DNA of 64,000 bases, from the NCBI RefSeq assembly GCF_000292525.1, contig NZ_AEYF01000045.1, positions 372,001 through 436,000 on the forward strand, given 5' to 3'. Below are positions 49,106 through 57,201 of this stretch, piece after piece. Origin of the DNA: Rhizobium sp. CCGE 510 (GTDB lineage: Bacteria > Pseudomonadota > Alphaproteobacteria > Rhizobiales > Rhizobiaceae). The notes under the pieces were generated by a model. It saw only the letters and a list, made by a program, of their open reading frames with translations, ran no database searches and had not been told where the DNA came from. The translations under genes and the position numbers were made by a program. Positions within the stretch are counted from its first letter, which is position 1; every line of letters begins with the position of its first letter.

Positions 49106-50098
49106 TCAGGCGACGAGGGAAAGCCGCTCCTCGGCGAGCAGCTCGATGGAAGCCAGGCGCTCGGCCGCGGAAAGCGCCGGTGTGTCGAGCACGAATTCCT
49201 TGACGCCGTAGTGGCGGTGAAACTCGTCCAATGCCTTGCGGATCTGCGTTGCGGTGCCGTGCAGCACACTCGGCACCTTCTCCTCGATGCGGTAATCGGT
49301 GACGCCGGCCTGACGGGCAAATTCGGCTGCCTGCTCCTCGCTGCCGACATTGACGGTCTGGCCGTTCGGCAGAAACACTTTGACGATGCGCAGATTGCCG
49401 ACGCGCTCGCGGGCATAGTCCTCGCTTTCGGCGGCAAAGGCTGCGAGCGCCAGGATGGGTCGCTTGCCGCCGGATGCCTGCTCATAGACCTCGAAGGTCC
49501 TGCGCAGATTGTCGGGATCGCCGTTCAGGTGACCGGCAAAAACCAGTTCCCAGCCCTTCTCGGCAGCCAGTTTGGCGCTGTCAACGCTGGCGCCGAGCAG
49601 GAAACGTTCGGGAGCTGTCGGCGGAAAAGGCGTCGCCTGCGCACCCTCGTAATTCGGGTCAGCGGCGAGATAGGTGTTGAGATCGGCAAGCTGGCTCGCA
49701 AAATCCGGCTTCCTGGCCGGATCGACGCCAAGCTGGAGGGCGCGCGTCGAGAGCGGAAAGCCGCCCGGCGCCTTGCCGACACCGAGATCGACGCGGCCGG
49801 GCGCAAGCGATGCCAGAAGATTGAAGGTCTCGGCAACCTTGTAGGCGCTATAATGCTGCAGCATGACGCCGCCGGAGCCGATGCGAATCTTCGAGGTCTT
49901 GGCGAGAAGGTAGGCTATCAGTGCTTCCGGCGCAGAGCTCGCCAGATTGGTCATATTGTGGTGCTCGGCCACCCAGAAACGATGGTAGCCGAGTTCTTCG
50001 GCCCGGGCGGCAATCTTGACCGTCGCCCGCAATGCGTCTGCAGCGGTGAGACCCTGTTCGATCGGGCTTTTGTCAAGAAGGCTGAGGAGGTAGGTCAT
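49106..50098 (-). CDS. MsnO8/YtmO-type LLM monooxygenase
   Basis: 330 residues. It opens LLSLLDKSPIEQGLTAADAL and has FWVAEHHNMTNLASSAPEAL, RIGSGGVMLQHYSAYKVAETFNLLA in parts and PGRVDLGVGKAPGG, the MsnO8 branch of luciferase-like enzymes. A similar protein (YtmO/CmoO) belongs to the Bacillus S-alkylcysteine salvage operon. It is the first gene of the minus-strand sulfur operon; a perfect GTCTA-N9-TAGAC site lies 35 bp upstream of its ATG. Confidence 0.87.
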   Translation of the reverse strand: MTYLLSLLDKSPIEQGLTAADALRATVKIAARAEELGYHRFWVAEHHNMTNLASSAPEALIAYLLAKTSKIRIGSGGVMLQHYSAYKVAETFNLLASLAPGRVDLGVGKAPGGFPLSTRALQLGVDPARKPDFASQLADLNTYLAADPNYEGAQATPFPPTAPERFLLGASVDSAKLAAEKGWELVFAGHLNGDPDNLRRTFEVYEQASGGKRPILALAAFAAESEDYARERVGNLRIVKVFLPNGQTVNVGSEEQAAEFARQAGVTDYRIEEKVPSVLHGTATQIRKALDEFHRHYGVKEFVLDTPALSAAERLASIELLAEERLSLVA

Positions 50099-50132
50099 GA
50101 CACCACGATCCGCTCGCTGGTTGCAAATTATA

Positions 50133-50151
50133 GTCTATAAAATCAGTAGAC
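50133..50151. promoter_or_regulatory. Sulfur-cluster palindrome at the operon promoter
   Basis: GTCTATAAAATCAGTAGAC has perfect 5-base ends (GTCTA/TAGAC) around an AT-rich centre. It is the best copy of the motif also seen at 31724 (half), 37455 and 40329, and lies 35 bp before the first gene of the monooxygenase operon. A LysR-type or XRE-type sulfur regulator is the likely reader. Confidence 0.65.
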
Positions 50152-50432
50152 AAATATGATTATAAGAAATGACATTCTCTTTCGAATGCGCTGAGAGAAA
50201 AAAAGCGGCCGTGGCTATGATGGAATAGTGGTGGGGAACGTGTCCCCCTTGGCAGGCTGAGAGCGCAAATTGAAGCTCACGACGATCTTGCTTTTGACGT
50301 CATTCAAGCGCTGCCTGACGACAGATTTTGCGATTTGGTTAAGGATTTGTCGTAAGCTTCGTTCTCGTTTCCGGTGGCCCTTTGCCATCGGGCCAAACGC
50401 ACTCACCACCGACGACGCCTGGAGACCGCAGC
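50152..50432. other. Divergent intergenic region
   Basis: No gene seen. GGGGA-ACGTG-TCCCC at 50233-50247 is a short inverted repeat that could be an operator for the transpeptidase gene. The upstream 60 bases are AT-rich and hold the promoter of the minus-strand sulfur operon. Confidence 0.4.
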
Positions 50433-51437
50433 ATGCTTAACCGATCCAAATGGCTTCGCGTCCTTGGCCTGACCGTCGCGGCCTTGACGACACCCGTCAC
50501 TAGCTTTGCCGGTGCGCAATCCGCATCAGCGGATCTTCCGGACTGGTTGAAAGCATATGTCGGGGTGGCAAGCGGTCAAATCGCTCCCGTCGTCCTGGAA
50601 AGGGCCCGCGCGCTTTATTTCGACAAGCGGGCAAGCGGCGAGGTCCATAATTCCTGTTATTTTGCCATGGATGCAACACGCCCCAACGACCTCAGCGACG
50701 GACAATCGGGGGGACGCTTCTATGTAATCTGTGAGGCTACTCGAACATTTCGGGTGATGTCGGCCGGTCACGGCAGCGGGCTCAATCTTCCTGGCGTGGC
50801 CAACTTCGCCAACGGACGGGAGTGTGCGCGGAATTTCGGAAACGCCCAGGACTCCAATCTGACAACCGGCGGATCCTATCTTACCAGCGAGATCAAATGG
50901 TCGTTCAAGGGTTACTACAGGACGTCAGGCAAGCAGTTGGCGCTCCTGACGCGGTCATTTGTGCAGTTCGATGGCGTCGGCGACACGGCCAATGCTCGCG
51001 AGCGGGCGATCGGCGGGCATGCCGCGGCAAAACTTTCGCAAATCTGCATGCTCAAAAAGCCGGACAGTCCCTATGCGGACAGCAATGGCTACGTGCCTTT
51101 GGGCAAGCTCGTCACCTACGCCGGCGGGCGAAGCAACGGTTGCACCAGCTGGTCACCATCAGAGGCGTCGCAGGTGATCTCTGCAATCAGCGACAATCCG
51201 ACGAGCCTTTATATCTATCCTGAATCGAGGGACGTTAACGCGGTATCCAAGGCCCTCGCATCGGGTCAGTCGCCGGCAGACAAAGGCCTCTACTGGAACT
51301 CCGCCTGCCTCGCGAAAATCTCCTCGCCCAAATACTGGTCCAAGAAGACCCTCGAACCGCTTATCGCGCAATACAAGGCAGACCATCCCGCGCCGCCATC
51401 GCATCCAGCGCCGATCTGCGCTACGCCGACCAACTGA
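50433..51437 (+). CDS. Murein L,D-transpeptidase catalytic-domain protein (YkuD_2 type)
   Basis: 334 residues. A signal peptide covers about residues 1-33 (WLRVLGLTVAALTTPVTSFAGAQSASA). The catalytic core has SAGHGSGLN, GGHAAAK with H196 and SNGCTSW with Cys237, the SxGC arrangement of L,D-transpeptidases. YFAMDATRPND and YIYPES are family segments. It probably cross-links or anchors peptidoglycan stem peptides in the periplasm. ATG at 50433 places the signal peptide at the N-terminus. Nothing nearby suggests a special role. Confidence 0.85.
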   Translation: MLNRSKWLRVLGLTVAALTTPVTSFAGAQSASADLPDWLKAYVGVASGQIAPVVLERARALYFDKRASGEVHNSCYFAMDATRPNDLSDGQSGGRFYVICEATRTFRVMSAGHGSGLNLPGVANFANGRECARNFGNAQDSNLTTGGSYLTSEIKWSFKGYYRTSGKQLALLTRSFVQFDGVGDTANARERAIGGHAAAKLSQICMLKKPDSPYADSNGYVPLGKLVTYAGGRSNGCTSWSPSEASQVISAISDNPTSLYIYPESRDVNAVSKALASGQSPADKGLYWNSACLAKISSPKYWSKKTLEPLIAQYKADHPAPPSHPAPICATPTN

Positions 51438-51552
51438 AGTTCAGTACAGTCCTTTCGGGCGCCGCCACTCGCCCATTTTAAGATCGGGATGATCAACCCT
51501 CAGGACATGCCTTTGGATGACATGCCAATTGTTTTGTATGGCTTATGCCTGT

Positions 51553-51767
51553 TCATGTGCCAAGGACGCGGCTCTTCAAGAATGGACACTCGTCGGAGAC
51601 CAAGAAGACGGCTGCCATCGGGATCTCGTCTGGCCTCGCGATCCTCCCGCCGGGATGCAGTTGCAAGGTCTCAGCGTTGGCAGCGGCTAGATTCGGAACG
51701 CTGCTCCAGTAATCGATAAGTGACGAAACTTCCGTCGGGTCCTCAGGAACCGGGGAGTAAATATCAC
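51553..51767 (-). pseudogene. Short-chain dehydrogenase (SDR), C-terminal remnant
   Basis: An open minus-strand frame ending in TGA at 51553-51555 reads GGRIARPDEIPMAAVFLVSDECPFL. It closely follows the SDR consensus 'GRiGrPeEIA.aVvFLaSDeasfitG'. The N-terminal Rossmann part and catalytic Tyr-x-x-x-Lys are missing. The frame runs backwards into the 3' end of the DUF1217 gene, which suggests that a rearrangement joined the two. No start or ribosome site is visible. Confidence 0.6.
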
Positions 51768-53951
51768 TCAGCCGCTTTTCAATTGCGCCATCGCAAGCAG
51801 CGTGTCAGCGCTTATCGTCGCTGAGCCGGTCAGTATCGAAAGTGCTGTCGACGTGGTGCCCGTGCCGTTGGCCATGTCATACATGGCGGTGAAGCGTTTG
51901 ATCAGATCGTCGACTTTGTCAGGATCCGCCAGATCCTTGATGTCGATGAAATTGTCGACCATCGCGGCTTGCTTGTCGACGTCCATGTTCGAGACATAAC
52001 TGGACAGGTTGAAGGTCGTGGTAAAAAACTCGAAGAGTGCGCTGTCACCCAGAATGCCATAGGCGCTCGAAATCTCCGGCGCCTTGCGCTGGAAATAGAG
52101 CGCGAGGCGCACGCCGGTGTTGCTGTCGCCCTGATCGTCCTCAAGCGTCAGCCTGACATAGGAGTCGATGGTATCGAGCACATCGCCGCGCTGCTGCACC
52201 GTCCCGGTGGGATCGGCGGAAATATTGCCGTCCTGATCGAAATTGAACGAGCCGACGAGTTGGGCGAAACGATTGTCGTCCAGCTTGTTGACATAACTGT
52301 TTTCGTCGTCGAGATCGGAAGAAAACATCTTCTTCAATTGGTCCGACGTGACATCGTCAGGGTCGAGCCCCTTGGCCTCGAGTGCCAGGGAAACCAGGCG
52401 ATCGTCGGCCAGAAATTCGCTCGCTGTGGTGATCGTCGCCATCTGCTCGCGAAAATAGCTGATCTCGTCATCCGCCGCATCGGTCGCCTCGGTCAGCTTG
52501 TCCCCTTCGAGGTAGCGCGTCTTGTTCTGCTTGTAATAGGCGGCGTAGTCGTCGACGACGGATTCCGACATGGCCTGTAGGGGAACGGTGACGTCGCCGT
52601 CGCTGTCGAAGTTGAAGGCTTTGCGAAAAGCGACGAACCGGTCATCGTTCAGGCTGTTGACATAGCTTTTGGCGTCCGTTGGATCGCTTTCGAGGATCTT
52701 CCGGACCTCGCTTCTCGAAACCTCGGTGGAATCGATGCCATAGGCGCGTAACGCCATTTCCCACATTTCCGGGAGATCGTCGTTGTCGTCATCGTCGTCA
52801 TCGGCATTCGACACGAGGAAATCATCGATCGAGGTGACGCTAGCGATGCGCGTCGTATAGTTGTCGGTGGCGTCTTCCGTGCTGGTATTGGCGACCAGCA
52901 CTTGATAATTTTCATCGAAGGTTGCCGTGGTGGTGGCGGTCTGTTCCGACGTCTGGGCGGTGTCGCCATCGGCAAGCGCGCCGTCCTCATCGAAATTGAA
53001 GGCGTCGTGCAGATCGGACAGGCCGATTGCATCGGCGATGTCGGCACTTTTCAGCGCCGCGGAAATGAAAGTGTCGGATTCGTCGTCGGTCAGCCCGTAG
53101 GCGATCCTGAGATAGCCGACCAGCTTATCGTCGCTCATCAACTGATCGACGGAGGTGACGTTTCCAATTTCTGCAGCGAAATAAGTGTCATAGGCCTCTC
53201 CGGTGTCCGAAGAAGCCGTGGTCGACGAGGCCACCGCATACCCACTCGTCACCAGCGAGATCTGGTCTTCCGACATCACGTCGCCGTCGGTCGAGCCGTC
53301 CTCGCTGAAGTTGAAGGCCTTTGCAAGGCTGAGATAGACGTCGTCGCCGAGCTGGTTGACGAAACTGTCGGGATCGTCGAGATCGCTCGTCAAAACCTCC
53401 TTCAGGAAACTGCTTGACGTATAGTCGGTGCTGAGACCGAAGGCCGTCAGCGCATAGTTCTTCAGTCTTGAACTCGACAGGAAATCATCGACGGAGGTGA
53501 CCGACGAGATATTCTCTTCGAAATAATCCGTCTCATCCGCGATGTCGTCCGCCTCGGTGTCGAAGGACGTCTCATAGGCATCGAGCAGATTGTCCCGCTG
53601 CACGTCCGATTGCGCCGTCTTCGTCTCGCCGGAAAATTTGAACGCGGCTGCAAACTCGGCATAGCGGCTGTCGCTCAAGCTGTTGGCGAAGCTCGATGAA
53701 TCGCTGAGGTCGCTTTCCAGCACCTTCTTCATGAAGGCCTTGGCATAAGTCATGTCGTCGAGCCCGTAGGCCTTCATGGCATAGGAGTAGAGCTTGTAAT
53801 CGCCCATGAAGTCATCGACCGTCGTGACCTTGCCGATGTTTTCCGTGTAATAGGCGCTGTCGCGGGCAACCGTTGCCTGGGATGCGACGTTCGAAAGACT
53901 GGCACCGAGATTTCGAGCGACCGCGAGGTAGCTTACATAAGTAGAAACCAA
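51768..53951 (-). CDS. Large DUF1217-repeat protein (flagellum-associated family)
   Basis: 727 residues made of five repeats of about 105-125 residues. Each has 'V[TS][ST][VI]DDF[LM]' (near 43, 152, 266, 373; diverged near 508), a helix ending in 'AYGL/AFGL', 'SDLDDxxSFVNxL' and 'AFNF'. Four of the five 'FNF' segments run into acidic EF-hand-like loops (SEDGSTDGD, DEDGALADGD, DSDGDVT, DQDGNIS). DUF1217 proteins are usually single- or two-repeat and encoded in rhizobial flagellar clusters; their function is not settled. The start is a TTG with AGAGGG upstream. The 3' end abuts an SDR remnant. Calcium binding is inference. Confidence 0.8.
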   Translation of the reverse strand: MVSTYVSYLAVARNLGASLSNVASQATVARDSAYYTENIGKVTTVDDFMGDYKLYSYAMKAYGLDDMTYAKAFMKKVLESDLSDSSSFANSLSDSRYAEFAAAFKFSGETKTAQSDVQRDNLLDAYETSFDTEADDIADETDYFEENISSVTSVDDFLSSSRLKNYALTAFGLSTDYTSSSFLKEVLTSDLDDPDSFVNQLGDDVYLSLAKAFNFSEDGSTDGDVMSEDQISLVTSGYAVASSTTASSDTGEAYDTYFAAEIGNVTSVDQLMSDDKLVGYLRIAYGLTDDESDTFISAALKSADIADAIGLSDLHDAFNFDEDGALADGDTAQTSEQTATTTATFDENYQVLVANTSTEDATDNYTTRIASVTSIDDFLVSNADDDDDDNDDLPEMWEMALRAYGIDSTEVSRSEVRKILESDPTDAKSYVNSLNDDRFVAFRKAFNFDSDGDVTVPLQAMSESVVDDYAAYYKQNKTRYLEGDKLTEATDAADDEISYFREQMATITTASEFLADDRLVSLALEAKGLDPDDVTSDQLKKMFSSDLDDENSYVNKLDDNRFAQLVGSFNFDQDGNISADPTGTVQQRGDVLDTIDSYVRLTLEDDQGDSNTGVRLALYFQRKAPEISSAYGILGDSALFEFFTTTFNLSSYVSNMDVDKQAAMVDNFIDIKDLADPDKVDDLIKRFTAMYDMANGTGTTSTALSILTGSATISADTLLAMAQLKSG

Positions 53952-54151
53952 CGTCTGTCCCTCTTAAACTCTGGCGCTTACGCAATTCCAAACGCAAAAC
54001 CCCCTGCGGCTTTTGCTGGATTTGCGCTAAGCACGGCGGCGCCGCGCGAAAGCCTGCCGGCAATCACGGGTGAAACTTTTCATCTCTGCGGGAATGTCGG
54101 CGCCGATCATGGCGAGGCACAGCCACGTCCATGTGGCCGAATCGATTTAAA

Positions 54152-54167
54152 AGAACTCCAGAGTTCT
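54152..54167. promoter_or_regulatory. TetR-type operator 1 (upstream of the DUF1217 gene)
   Basis: AGAACTC-CA-GAGTTCT is a perfect inverted repeat, 200 bp before the DUF1217 start and just after the TetR gene. It is nearly identical to the site at 54967, so both are probably bound by the TetR protein encoded between them. Confidence 0.7.
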
Positions 54168-54211
54168 ATAATTCATCTGATGCGGAATTGGAAGGGAAAA
54201 TGCGACGCACT

Positions 54212-54859
54212 TCAGGCGGCGCCGACGCCGGCGGTAAAGATGGCGATGCACCGGCGAAGATGGGCAAGCAGCCTCGCCCGATCGGGCCAGGCCTGGGCGC
54301 GCCCCTCCGGCGGGCCCATACCGCCGAAGATCATGTCCATCAGCATGCGGGCCCCGCTTGCCGGGTCGTCGAGCGCCAACCTGCCTTCGGCCCGGCGATC
54401 GTTCAACCAGTCAGCAAGGTGTTGGCGGCTGGCAAGCATGCCTTCATGCTGCAAGATGTCGACAAGCTCGGGAAACTGCGCCGCCTCGCGAAAGACGAGT
54501 TGCAGGAAACCGGCACGATCCGCGTCCTTCTCCTCATCCATGTCGATCATGAAGATATGCTCGAGGCTCTCGGCAATCGAGAGATCTTCCGCGGGCCTGG
54601 GCAGATCGAGCATCATGCGCCGATGCGCGCCGACGACGGCGGCAAACAGCTCTTCCTTGCTCTGAAACAGTTTGTAGAGCGTCTGTTTCGAAACGCCTGC
54701 TTCGGTGGCGACGACCGCGGTCGTGCTTCCGGCATAGCCGCATTTTACAAAAACACGGCGGGCGATTTCGACGATATGCGTCCGCTTGTCCTCATCGCTG
54801 GAGACTTTCGGCCGGCCTCGCTTGCGCGGCTCATCTGCAGGCTCGTCAACAGCATCCAT
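54212..54859 (-). CDS. TetR/AcrR-family transcriptional regulator
   Basis: 215 residues. The N-terminal helix-turn-helix is IARRVFVKCGYAGSTTAVVATEAGVSKQTLYKLF (read in parts), followed by QSKEELFAAVV, the classic TetR signature. The C-terminal ligand domain (about 75-215) is not assignable. Two 16-bp operators flank the gene, one in its own promoter region shared with the EF-hand gene and one before DUF1217. It therefore likely controls itself and both neighbours. Confidence 0.9.
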   Translation of the reverse strand: MDAVDEPADEPRKRGRPKVSSDEDKRTHIVEIARRVFVKCGYAGSTTAVVATEAGVSKQTLYKLFQSKEELFAAVVGAHRRMMLDLPRPAEDLSIAESLEHIFMIDMDEEKDADRAGFLQLVFREAAQFPELVDILQHEGMLASRQHLADWLNDRRAEGRLALDDPASGARMLMDMIFGGMGPPEGRAQAWPDRARLLAHLRRCIAIFTAGVGAA

Positions 54860-54966
54860 GACGATCTAGACCGCCTTACCGAAGCGCATGCCGACGAACC
54901 GGAAAAGCGGACTGCGATTTTTGATGGATGATTTTTTCAGTTGTGGCATTAGCAATTTCGATTTAG

Positions 54967-54982
54967 AGAACTCAGCAGTTCT
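54967..54982. promoter_or_regulatory. TetR-type operator 2 (between the tetR and EF-hand genes)
   Basis: AGAACT-CAGC-AGTTCT is a perfect 6-bp inverted repeat with 4-base spacer, sharing AGAACTC..(A)GTTCT with 54152-54167. It lies 108 bp before the TetR start and 41 bp before the EF-hand start, so one binding event could cover both promoters. Confidence 0.7.
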
Positions 54983-55022
54983 GTAATGCGTTGCATCCCC
55001 ACCCTCTAACGATGGAGCGCTT

Positions 55023-55661
55023 ATGACGACCATTTCCGCCGCAACATCAATTTCTTCCTATTCCTATAGCAAGAGCTCAACATCCGCGTCCCAGGACATC
55101 CTATCCTGTAATACGGTTTCGGCAAAAAAATCAACCACAAGCCAGCAGTCCGACGAAGACACGACCAACAGCGCCGAGAAACTTATGGCGCAGTTGGTGT
55201 CACTGGCGATGAACGGTCTCACCGGTCAGTCCGGCTCCAGCCAAGATCAGGACGGCGGCGCGGGCATGGACGTTGCGCAACTGGACAGCGATGGTGACGG
55301 CTATGTGAGCAAGGCCGAGTTCGTCGCAGCCCGGCCGTCCGACGTGACAGTGGATCGGGCCGGCACGCTGTTCGACAGCTTCGACAGCGAAGGCACAGGC
55401 TCGCTGTCGGTCGATGCGCTGACCGAGGCCATGTCCTCTCAGTCATCCCAACGCCCCGGCGGACCGCCGCCATCACCACCCGCCGACGATGACCAGTCTG
55501 CGTCCCTGCTCTCCGATCTCGATACGAATGGAGACGGGCTCGTGACATTAGACGAATTCATGGCCGGCAGGCCGGACGACGTCACCGAAAGCCAGGCGAG
55601 CCAGCTCTTTGATCTGCTCGACACATCGGGCACCGGTTCATTGTCCACTACCACGGGCTGA
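55023..55661 (+). CDS. EF-hand calcium-binding protein (C-terminus truncated)
   Basis: 212 residues. Loops: EF1 at 88-99 (DSDGDGYVSKAE), EF2 at 121-132 (DSEGTGSLSVDA), EF3 at 167-178 (DTNGDGLVTLDE) and EF4 starting at 200 (DTSGTGSLS). EF4 ends after a few residues and lacks the last acidic ligand, so the protein appears truncated. The N-terminal 85 residues are Ser/Thr-rich without a normal signal peptide, as in some flagellum- or type-I-exported proteins. The TetR operator lies 41 bp upstream. Partner genes with EF-like loops (DUF1217) and hook genes lie on either side. Confidence 0.82.
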   Translation: MTTISAATSISSYSYSKSSTSASQDILSCNTVSAKKSTTSQQSDEDTTNSAEKLMAQLVSLAMNGLTGQSGSSQDQDGGAGMDVAQLDSDGDGYVSKAEFVAARPSDVTVDRAGTLFDSFDSEGTGSLSVDALTEAMSSQSSQRPGGPPPSPPADDDQSASLLSDLDTNGDGLVTLDEFMAGRPDDVTESQASQLFDLLDTSGTGSLSTTTG

Positions 55662-55895
55662 TAGCAGGAACGCCTGCATAGCCGTCAGTCGAACAAGTGG
55701 TGCGCCGCTATAGGCGCACCGACACCAGCGCCCGGATGAGCCGAAGCGCCTATCGCCATCACGGGGTCAGTCCAGACAATCAGATCATCGACGGGTGTGG
55801 GCTTTGCCCGGCGCCAGCGATGTCGTGCGCCCGCAATCCGGGATCTGGAAGCCTGTCGTCACATGGCATGTTCCCCAACCCTTAAGGATTGAGCC
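55662..55895. other. Intergenic region before flgE
   Basis: 234 bases with no supported gene. AACCCTTAAGGATTGAGCC provides the flgE ribosome site. No sigma54 or sigma28-type promoter was recognisable. Confidence 0.4.
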
Positions 55896-57188
55896 ATGAG
55901 CATCTTTGGAAGCATGAAAACCGCCGTCTCCGGCATGAGCGCCCAGGCAAACCGGCTGAGCACGGTTTCCGACAATATCGCCAATGCAAACACGGTCGGC
56001 TACAAAGCCGTTTCCACCTCCTTCTCGTCGCTGGTCCTGCCGTCGTCTTCAGGCAATTATAATTCCGGCGGCGTCCAGACATCCGTGCGCCAGGCGATTT
56101 CCGAGCAGGGCGACATCTCCTATACGACTTCGGATTACGACCTGGCGATCTCTGGAGACGGCTTCTTTATCGTGGAAAGTCCCGACGGTACGCCTGTGCT
56201 TACCCGGGCCGGCGACTTCTCGGTCGACAGCGACGGCAATCTGGTCAACAGCGCCGGTTTTACCCTGATGGGGTATTCTTATGATTCCGGCGTGCCGGCG
56301 GTTGTCGTCAACGGTTTCGACGGCCTGGTGCCGGTTAACGTAGCCCAGTCGGGCTTGAGCGCGATCGCTTCGACCAGCGCCTATTTCAGCGGCAACCTGA
56401 ACTCCGAGGCAACTGTCGTCACCGATACGACGACGCTGCCGAGCGCCAACTCGTCTGGTGTCACCGACGATACGCAGAAGATGTCGCTGGTTGCCTATGA
56501 CAGCCTCGGCGGCACCGTCCAGTACGACTACTATTTCACCAAGACGGGTGTCACGACGGATGCAGCCGGCGCGGTCACCGGAAGCACCTGGGAGGTCGCG
56601 GTCTACCGCAATGCCGATGCAGCCACCGGCGGCACGACGTCCTTTCCCTACTCCTCCAGTGCGGTGAGCGTCGCGACGCTCTCCTTCGATGCCGACGGCC
56701 AGCTGACCTCTGCGACCGACACCGATATCGTCGATCCGGTCACGGCAAAGACGATCACCATGGACTATTCGGACTTCACCCAGCTTGCCTCCGATTTCTC
56801 GGCGACCGGCTCCGCCGACGGTCAGGCCGCAAGCGCCGTGAGCTCGGTATCGATCGGGACGGACGGCGTTGTGTCGGTCTCCTATGCGAATGGGGCGACG
56901 AAGGCGCTCTATCAGATCCCGCTTGCAACGGTCGCCAGCCCCGACAATCTGACGCTGCTCAGCGGCAACGTCTATAGCGCCAACGGAATGTCGGGCGTCA
57001 CGGTCACCGGCTTTCCGCAGACGAACGGGCTCGGCTCCATCCAGTCCGGCGCCCTTGAGAGCTCGAACGTCGATCTCGCCGGCGAACTGACCGAGATGAT
57101 CGAGGCGCAGCGCAGCTATACCGCCAATTCGAAGGTGTTTCAGACTGGCTCCGACATCATGGATGTCCTCGTCAACCTGAAACGATAG
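55896..57188 (+). CDS. flgE: Flagellar hook protein FlgE
   Basis: 430 residues. The N-terminal rod/hook motif is MSIFGSMKTAVSGMSAQANR, then LSTVSDNIANANTVGYKAVS. SGDGFFIVESPDGTPVLTRAG is the FlgE/F/G domain. The C-terminal LTEMIEAQRSYTANSKVFQTGSDIMDVLV (in parts) is the coiled-coil that lines the hook tube. It builds the flexible hook outside the cell and is exported by the flagellar type III system. It is followed directly by flgK and flgL, but no basal-body, export or motor genes are in the window, so it looks like an additional hook set. Confidence 0.92.
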   Translation: MSIFGSMKTAVSGMSAQANRLSTVSDNIANANTVGYKAVSTSFSSLVLPSSSGNYNSGGVQTSVRQAISEQGDISYTTSDYDLAISGDGFFIVESPDGTPVLTRAGDFSVDSDGNLVNSAGFTLMGYSYDSGVPAVVVNGFDGLVPVNVAQSGLSAIASTSAYFSGNLNSEATVVTDTTTLPSANSSGVTDDTQKMSLVAYDSLGGTVQYDYYFTKTGVTTDAAGAVTGSTWEVAVYRNADAATGGTTSFPYSSSAVSVATLSFDADGQLTSATDTDIVDPVTAKTITMDYSDFTQLASDFSATGSADGQAASAVSSVSIGTDGVVSVSYANGATKALYQIPLATVASPDNLTLLSGNVYSANGMSGVTVTGFPQTNGLGSIQSGALESSNVDLAGELTEMIEAQRSYTANSKVFQTGSDIMDVLVNLKR

Positions 57189-57201
57189 AGGGAGCGCCTC
57201 G

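Noticed and set aside
47810..50140. A 776-codon plus-strand open frame opposite the two LLM monooxygenases
   Set aside because: It is the antisense of two well-recognised enzymes in GC-rich DNA, where the complementary frame stays open by codon bias. The protein is low in recognisable motifs and has no ribosome site.
50233..50247. GGGGA-N5-TCCCC considered as an ECF sigma (GGAAC...CGTT) promoter
   Set aside because: No CGTT occurs 16-17 bases after GGAAC; only a short inverted repeat remains.
51489..51719. A 76-codon plus-strand frame after the transpeptidase gene
   Set aside because: No ribosome site, Arg/Ser-rich shadow composition, and the opposite strand carries an SDR remnant.
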